From Corynebacterium matruchotii (GTDB lineage: Bacteria > Actinomycetota > Actinomycetes > Mycobacteriales > Mycobacteriaceae), in NCBI RefSeq assembly GCF_011612265.2, contig NZ_CP050134.2:248001-312000 (forward strand): a stretch of 64,000 nucleotides of DNA, in the 5' to 3' direction. The notes beneath the pieces are model-generated. The model was given only the letters and a program-made list of their open reading frames with translations. It did no database searches and was not told the DNA's origin. The position numbers and the translations under genes were made by a program. Numbering within the stretch: the first letter of the stretch is position 1; every line of letters starts with the position of its first letter. This document shows, in pieces, positions 59,055-64,000 of the stretch.

Positions 59055-59145
59055 ACGTGCGGCGTGTCTCATAAGCTGGTTCAAAATTATGAACCGCTAT
59101 AGAGTTGGGAACATTACAACTATTAGTACAGCTTAGGAAGTGAAC

Positions 59146-61818
59146 ATGTTCGAGCGTTTTACCGACCGTGCTCGCCGCGTCATTGTGCTGGCACAAGAAG
59201 AGGCACGCGGTCTCAACCACAATTACATCGGCACCGAGCATATCCTGCTCGGCCTCATCCACGAAGGCGAAGGCGTGGCCGCTAAAGCCCTGGAATCCAT
59301 GGGCATTTCTTTGGAAGCCGTGCGTCAAGAAGTAGAAGAGATTATCGGCCAAGGTACCGAGCCTCCGGTGGGCCATATTCCTTTTACCCCCCGCGCTAAG
59401 AAAGTCCTGGAACTATCCCTGCGCGAAGGCCTGCAAATGGGCCATAAATACATTGGCACCGAATTCCTCCTGCTTGGCCTCATCCGTGAGGGCGAAGGCG
59501 TGGCCGCCCAGGTGCTGGTGAAGCTTGGCGCCGACCTGCCCCGAGTGCGGCAGCAGGTTATCCAATTACTGTCCGGTTACGAAGGCGGCGACAGCCCCGA
59601 AAACACCTCCAACGACAGTAATGACGCTATCGGTGCTGGTGCGGGCCCCGGCGCCTCCAGTTCCCGTGGCTCCCGTGGTGCCGGCGAGCGCTCCACCTCC
59701 CTGGTGCTGGACCAGTTCGGTCGGAACCTCACCCAGGCTGCTAAGGAAGGCAAACTCGACCCCGTGGTGGGTCGGGAACAAGAAATCGAACGCATCATGC
59801 AGGTGCTGAGCCGGCGCACAAAGAACAACCCGGTGCTCATCGGCGAACCCGGCGTGGGGAAAACCGCCGTGGTGGAAGGCCTCGCATTAGACATTGTGAA
59901 CGGCAAGGTCCCGGAAACCCTCAAGGACAAGCAGGTGTATTCCCTGGACCTGGGGTCGCTAGTGGCTGGCTCCCGCTACCGTGGTGATTTCGAAGAACGC
60001 CTGAAGAAGGTGTTAAAGGAAATCAACCAGCGCGGCGACATTATCCTGTTCATTGACGAAATCCACACCCTGGTTGGTGCGGGCGCGGCCGAGGGCGCCA
60101 TTGACGCGGCCTCCCTGCTAAAGCCCAAGCTGGCCCGCGGCGAGCTGCAAACCATTGGCGCCACCACCCTCGACGAGTACCGCAAACATATTGAAAAGGA
60201 CGCTGCCCTAGAGCGCCGGTTCCAGCCGGTGCAGGTGCCCGAGCCCTCCGTGGAAATGACGATCAATATTCTGAAGGGCCTGCGGGACCGGTATGAGGCC
60301 CACCACCGGGTGTCGATCACCGATGGCGCCTTGACCGCCGCCGCGAACCTGTCCGACCGGTACATCAACGACCGGTTCCTGCCGGATAAGGCCGTCGACC
60401 TCATCGACGAGGCCGGCGCCCGCATGCGTATCAAACGCATGACCGCCCCCGAGGGTATTCGGGAAATGGATGAGCGGATCACCAAGGTGCGGCGGCAAAA
60501 AGAGGCCGCCATCGACGCACAAGATTTCGAAAAGGCCGCCGGGTTGCGTGACCAGGAGCGCCAGTTGACCGAGGAGCGCCGCGAGAAGGAAAAGCAGTGG
60601 CGCGCCGGGGAGCTGGACGACATTGCCGAGGTGGGCGAGGAGCAAATCGCCGAGGTGTTGGCCCACTGGACCGGGATTCCCGTGTTCAAGCTCACCGAGG
60701 AAGAGTCCTCCCGCCTGCTCAATATGGAGGATGAGCTGCATAAGCGCATCATTGGTCAGGAGGATGCGGTCAAGGCGGTGTCCCGGGCGATTCGCCGTAC
60801 CCGCGCCGGCCTGAAGGATCCGCGGCGTCCCTCCGGTTCGTTTATTTTCGCTGGTCCCTCCGGTGTGGGTAAAACCGAGCTTTCGAAAGCGCTTGCGAAC
60901 TTCCTGTTTGGTGAGGATGACGCCCTGATCCAGATCGACATGGGCGAGTTCCACGACCGGTTCACCGCCTCCCGCCTGTTCGGTGCGCCCCCCGGCTATG
61001 TTGGCTACGAAGAGGGCGGCCAGCTTACCGAAAAGGTGCGGCGTAAGCCGTTCTCCGTGGTGCTTTTCGACGAGATTGAGAAGGCCCACAAGGAAATCTA
61101 CAACACTCTCCTCCAGGTGCTGGAAGACGGCCGGCTTACCGACGGTCAAGGCCGCATTGTCGATTTCAAGAACACGGTCCTGATCTTCACCTCCAACCTT
61201 GGTACCCAAGACATCTCCAAGGCTGTGGGCATGGGCTTCAGTGCGGTTGGCGAGCATGATGCTGACGGCCAGTATGAGCGCATGAAGAACAAGGTCAATG
61301 ACGAGTTGAAGAAGCATTTCCGCCCCGAATTCCTCAACCGTATCGACGACATTGTGGTGTTCCACCAGCTCACCAAGGAGCAGATTGTAGAAATGGTCGA
61401 CCTGTTGGTGGGCCGCGTCGAAAAGGCCCTGGCAGCCAAGGACATGGGCATCGAACTCACGGAGCAGGCCAAGAACCTGCTGGCCGCCCGTGGTTTCGAC
61501 CCGGTGCTGGGTGCCCGGCCGCTGCGTCGCACGATTCAGCGCGAAATTGAAGACGTGTTGAGTGAAAAGATCCTCTTCGGCGAGGTCGGCGCAGGTGAGA
61601 TCGTCACCGTGGATGTCGAGGGTTGGGATGGCGATGCCAAGCACAACGACAAGGCCACGTTCGTATTCACTCCCCGGCCGAAGCCGCTGCCGGAGGAGCT
61701 GGAATTGCAGGCCACGGCCCCGGCCGCTGTGGAGGCCAAGCCGGTGGGGGCATCCGACTCCGCCGCCGGCACCAGCACCAGTGATTCGGTGACTCCCCGG
61801 CACGCCGCCGAGGACTAA
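59146..61818 (+). CDS. clpC: ATP-dependent Clp protease ATPase ClpC
   Basis: 890 aa from the ATG at 59146 (AGGAAG upstream), starting [12 protein letters not shown]. It unfolds proteins for ClpP, and in actinobacteria is essential. Two Clp N repeats (about 5-70 and 80-145), a short Gly/Ser linker, AAA1 with GEPGVGKT near 222, a UVR coiled segment near 445, AAA2 with GPSGVGKT near 572, and LGF-type loop for ClpP docking are all in place. The last 50 residues are low-complexity Ala/Pro. No ClgR site was identified with confidence. Confidence 0.97.
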   Translation: MFERFTDRARRVIVLAQEEARGLNHNYIGTEHILLGLIHEGEGVAAKALESMGISLEAVRQEVEEIIGQGTEPPVGHIPFTPRAKKVLELSLREGLQMGHKYIGTEFLLLGLIREGEGVAAQVLVKLGADLPRVRQQVIQLLSGYEGGDSPENTSNDSNDAIGAGAGPGASSSRGSRGAGERSTSLVLDQFGRNLTQAAKEGKLDPVVGREQEIERIMQVLSRRTKNNPVLIGEPGVGKTAVVEGLALDIVNGKVPETLKDKQVYSLDLGSLVAGSRYRGDFEERLKKVLKEINQRGDIILFIDEIHTLVGAGAAEGAIDAASLLKPKLARGELQTIGATTLDEYRKHIEKDAALERRFQPVQVPEPSVEMTINILKGLRDRYEAHHRVSITDGALTAAANLSDRYINDRFLPDKAVDLIDEAGARMRIKRMTAPEGIREMDERITKVRRQKEAAIDAQDFEKAAGLRDQERQLTEERREKEKQWRAGELDDIAEVGEEQIAEVLAHWTGIPVFKLTEEESSRLLNMEDELHKRIIGQEDAVKAVSRAIRRTRAGLKDPRRPSGSFIFAGPSGVGKTELSKALANFLFGEDDALIQIDMGEFHDRFTASRLFGAPPGYVGYEEGGQLTEKVRRKPFSVVLFDEIEKAHKEIYNTLLQVLEDGRLTDGQGRIVDFKNTVLIFTSNLGTQDISKAVGMGFSAVGEHDADGQYERMKNKVNDELKKHFRPEFLNRIDDIVVFHQLTKEQIVEMVDLLVGRVEKALAAKDMGIELTEQAKNLLAARGFDPVLGARPLRRTIQREIEDVLSEKILFGEVGAGEIVTVDVEGWDGDAKHNDKATFVFTPRPKPLPEELELQATAPAAVEAKPVGASDSAAGTSTSDSVTPRHAAED

Positions 61819-61830
61819 CAAACTAGCGGG

Positions 61831-62802
61831 CTAGCGGAGCAGCACCAGGATCGGGGCTGCTCCCGCGGAAACGATCATGAGGAGCATGATGAACTCCACC
61901 ATTCCGGTCCGGGGCAGGTCCCGGACCAGGGGATGGCAGGGGGCCTGGTGATCCGGCGATAATGCCACCTTGGCCCAAAACACCGAGGCCAAGAGGAGGG
62001 CACAGCCCACACCAATCACATACCCCCAGGTGGTGTCGATAAGCGAGGCGAGAGCCCCAAGGCCGACGGCACCTAGCACCAGCCCGGCTTGCACCGGCCA
62101 GAGCCGCCACCCGAAGTCTGACCACAGGGCCAGGCCGGGGCGATCGTCGCGGCCGACATACACGAAGCTTACTACCAGCCACAGGGCTGCCCCATGGCAG
62201 AGGGCGGCCGGCAGTGACATGCCGCGGACCAGTGCCATGGGGAAGAGCGCCGCAATCAGGCACACGAGCCCGAAGTACCCTACTGGCATGACCACCCGGG
62301 TTGCCGGCCGGAGGAGTCGGCGGCGCACATCGAATTCGAAAAACTGCCACACCCCGCCGCGTCGGGGCGTTACCGCGATCGCCCCAGCCCTACGAAAATG
62401 TTTGCGTTGCGGCATGTGGGCCACCGTTCTGGGGATAAGCAGGCCGGCCGTGGTTCCGACCCCGACGCCCACCACCGTGAGCGCCAGCGCCACCCAATTA
62501 CTGTTGGCCGCGGCGACAAGAACCATGCCCCAGAACGACACCAGACAGAATCCGAAGGCCAGGCAGCTGGGCAGCAATTGGCGTGCGGTCAGGGCGATGG
62601 GCGGCGTGACCAGGGCCGACGAATACCGGCGGGTCATGCTGAATGGGATGCCGGTGCATACCAGGAGGGCGAGCAGGCATTGCGGCCCGGTTGCCGATTT
62701 GGTGAAGAACACGCCAGCGTAGAAGGCGATGAGGAATTCGGTGAGCGGCCCAACACCGTTCGATTCGCGCCCATAGTGTTGGCGCAGCAAGAGCATGGTC
62801 AT
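61831..62802 (-). CDS. Membrane component of a two-gene ABC system
   Basis: 323 aa with eight to nine membrane helices and a central cytoplasmic basic loop (RKHFRRAG...RRGG). No recognised permease signature. Its ATG shares a base with the stop of the ATPase gene (TAATG at 62802), so it is that ATPase's probable partner. Convergent with clpC with 12 bases between. Function and substrate unknown. Confidence 0.75.
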   Translation of the reverse strand: MTMLLLRQHYGRESNGVGPLTEFLIAFYAGVFFTKSATGPQCLLALLVCTGIPFSMTRRYSSALVTPPIALTARQLLPSCLAFGFCLVSFWGMVLVAAANSNWVALALTVVGVGVGTTAGLLIPRTVAHMPQRKHFRRAGAIAVTPRRGGVWQFFEFDVRRRLLRPATRVVMPVGYFGLVCLIAALFPMALVRGMSLPAALCHGAALWLVVSFVYVGRDDRPGLALWSDFGWRLWPVQAGLVLGAVGLGALASLIDTTWGYVIGVGCALLLASVFWAKVALSPDHQAPCHPLVRDLPRTGMVEFIMLLMIVSAGAAPILVLLR

Positions 62803-63485
62803 TATTCGCCCCGCCCGCCCGCCGCCGACCCTGCTGCCGGGCTGGCTTCCGACCCTAAACCCGGTTTCGCCTCAGTTTTCACCCCGCCCGGATCGGCTAA
62901 CCAATCTGCCTGGCAGTCGGTGAATTCAGCCCCAGATAGTTCCATGAGCCGGGTGAAGGGGTCGTTGCCCAGCACCGCGCTGGGTGCGCCCTCCGCCACC
63001 ACCTCCAGGTCGGCCATGACTTCGATTGTGTCGCACTGTTCGGCAATGGTGAAGTCCTGGGTGGAGATGGTCACCTGGTGCCCCAGATTGCTGATGCGGC
63101 GCAGTATCCGCAGGATCCGAGCCCGAGAGATCGCGTCCACCATTTCCAGAGGCTCATCAAGATACAGGTGTTGTGCCGGCTTGATGAACACTATGGCCAG
63201 GGCGGTCTTTTTGTAATTACCGGCAGAATAAGTACTGATGGCGCGGGTCGTACCACCGTCGATAGCAAGTTCGTCACACAGGATGGTGGCTCTGCGTTTC
63301 GCTTCGGCGCGCGGCAGCCGATGCATCCTGCCCAGCCGGTGCAGTAGCTCGTGCGCGCTGACTTCGATGGGAATGATGGGGTTGTCGGGGACGAATTGCG
63401 CGGCCCCCGGCGCGTGTTGGGCATAAAGGTTCTTGAGTCGGGTGGTTTTCCCGGAGCCGTTGATGCCGATGAGCCCGGTTATCAC
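62802..63485 (-). CDS. Divergent ABC ATPase
   Basis: 227 aa from a GTG with AGAGGAT upstream. Walker A GINGSGKTT at residues 8-16 and Walker B HLYLDEP are clear. The signature helix reads YSAGNYKK, where LSGGQ-type proteins have S-G-G-Q, so it is a degenerate signature but keeps Ser and Gly. The Q-loop is short and the C-terminus has a 40-residue Ala/Gly/Pro tail. It forms a two-gene operon with the membrane protein. It might power export or immunity-type functions; not determinable. Confidence 0.85.
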   Translation of the reverse strand: MITGLIGINGSGKTTRLKNLYAQHAPGAAQFVPDNPIIPIEVSAHELLHRLGRMHRLPRAEAKRRATILCDELAIDGGTTRAISTYSAGNYKKTALAIVFIKPAQHLYLDEPLEMVDAISRARILRILRRISNLGHQVTISTQDFTIAEQCDTIEVMADLEVVAEGAPSAVLGNDPFTRLMELSGAEFTDCQADWLADPGGVKTEAKPGLGSEASPAAGSAAGGRGE

Positions 63486-63777
63486 AGGTAGATCCTCTTT
63501 CTAAAAAATATTGTGGCTGGGTGCAGCGTACTATATTTTGATTTCTAACAATTGGTTTCTGGCAGTCGTTGCCCGGGGTTTTTATGGTTGATGCCAGGTG
63601 CGGCGGAGAGTTCACAGGTTGGATCGGGAAAATTCGAGCGAATTTCGGGAGGATTAGAAGCCTTCTGCCACGAATTATTCAGTAATGCTCTTTATCATCA
63701 TAGGCAGTGATCGGTTCACTGAATAAGGAATCGGCTACGCAAATAACACGCACCTACGACATTGAAGGAGACAAATC
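63486..63777. promoter_or_regulatory. Divergent control region left of secreted-protein gene
   Basis: 292 bases. A perfect 9-bp inverted repeat, TTATTCAGT (63675-63683) and ACTGAATAA (63718-63726), lies about 51 bases before the ATG at 63778 and could be an operator. GAAGGAG is the ribosome site. No gene found. Confidence 0.45.
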
Positions 63778-64000
63778 ATGCGTGCGTTTTCTAAGACCAG
63801 CAAGTTGGCGATCATCGGCGGTTCCCTGGCGGTTGCCCTGGGGACTGGTGCCCTGGCCGCCCATGCCCAAAACGCCACCGATGCGCCCGCGGCGTCCGCA
63901 AGCGCCAGCCAGCTGCCGGGTAAGGACCGCGACAAGGGCAACAAGGACGACAAGGGTCCCGCCGAGCTGGCCAAGAAGCTGGGCGTGAGCGAGGACAAGT
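63778..64000 (+). CDS. Secreted protein, 5' part only
   Basis: At least 74 residues, cut by the window end. Signal peptide MRAFSKTSKL..., with AHA-Q cleavage near residue 30, then Ala/Ser, a Lys/Asp-rich segment (KDRDKGNKDDKG) and the start of a helix AELAKKLGVSEDK, a repeat type seen in actinobacterial secreted proteins of unknown role. GAAGGAG lies seven bases before the ATG. Confidence 0.75.
   Translation, partial: MRAFSKTSKLAIIGGSLAVALGTGALAAHAQNATDAPAASASASQLPGKDRDKGNKDDKGPAELAKKLGVSEDK

Noticed and set aside
58975..59376. 133-codon minus-strand frame after the MFS gene
   Set aside because: It covers a terminator hairpin and the clpC 5' end; no start signals.
60208..61821. 537-codon antisense frame over clpC
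   Set aside because: A shadow of the GC-rich clpC codons; no ribosome site, no family.

Overview
The window is chromosomal DNA of a Corynebacterium species or close relative (Corynebacteriales). Evidence: the glnX-glnH-pknG amino-acid signalling cluster beside ackA-pta, a PknG without the rubredoxin Cys motif, a groEL2-porH-porA-ppk2 block with two tiny mycomembrane porin genes, an ftsH-folE-folP-folB-folK operon followed by DUF3180/DUF6779/PanC-like genes, lysS and clpC. From memory this gene order matches a long stretch of the C. glutamicum chromosome. No tRNA, rRNA, CRISPR array, prophage or transposase gene was seen.

Layout. 0.3-4.1 kb: an AT-richer secreted protein, an internally duplicated protein with helix-turn-helix-like halves, and three divergent conserved genes including a YbjN-type one. 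4.2-8.7 kb: purine genes purA and purT, a small membrane protein and fprA. 8.9-18.2 kb: pta-ackA, an HNH-type gene, then pknG-glnH-glnX on the minus strand. 17.7-23.6 kb: Nudix, ABC exporter, Bcr/CflA MFS, Mtb12-like protein and cardiolipin synthase. 23.6-31.5 kb: xthA, GNAT, def, DUF3263, LytR_C, YbdK-like ligase, GT87 mannosyltransferase, a free-standing LeuA-regulatory-type domain and an M20 dipeptidase. 32.3-37.4 kb: groEL2 behind two CIRCE operators, porH, porA, a Fic protein, ppk2, MarR and a new 50-codon small gene. 38.9-44.9 kb: rhodanese, ppa, dac, tilS, an AbiEi/DUF559-like protein and hpt. 45-54 kb: ftsH and the folate operon. 54-64 kb: sugar kinase, lysS, MFS, clpC, a two-gene ABC system and the start of a secreted protein.

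The most unusual content lies between genes. Four intergenic regions (31.5-32.1, 37.9-38.7, 42.2-42.7 and 56.9-57.4 kb) carry 18 copies of an imperfect palindrome that is 65 bp long in every case, with arms GTGTGCTGCG..ATATC / GATAT..CGCAGCACAC and a variable core. Flanking sequences are also shared between loci. In one pair the core is inverted while both flanks keep their orientation, and composite blocks are permuted between loci, which points to past recombination or inversion at these units. Several are bordered by TA on both sides, as TA-targeting miniature elements would be.

A second signal is the 12-mer GCTT-D-W-CGACGC, with 24 exact copies on both strands in genes and gaps, several a few bases after stop codons. 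Under equal base use well under one copy would be expected. A 7-mer, TAATAGG, is concentrated in 11.6-20.8 kb, mainly in pknG-glnH-glnX, in several codon phases.

Many genes start without a Shine-Dalgarno sequence but have TANNNT 6-8 bases before the start codon, which predicts leaderless mRNAs. The def/DUF3263 pair appears to use one symmetric -10 in a 16-base gap for both directions.
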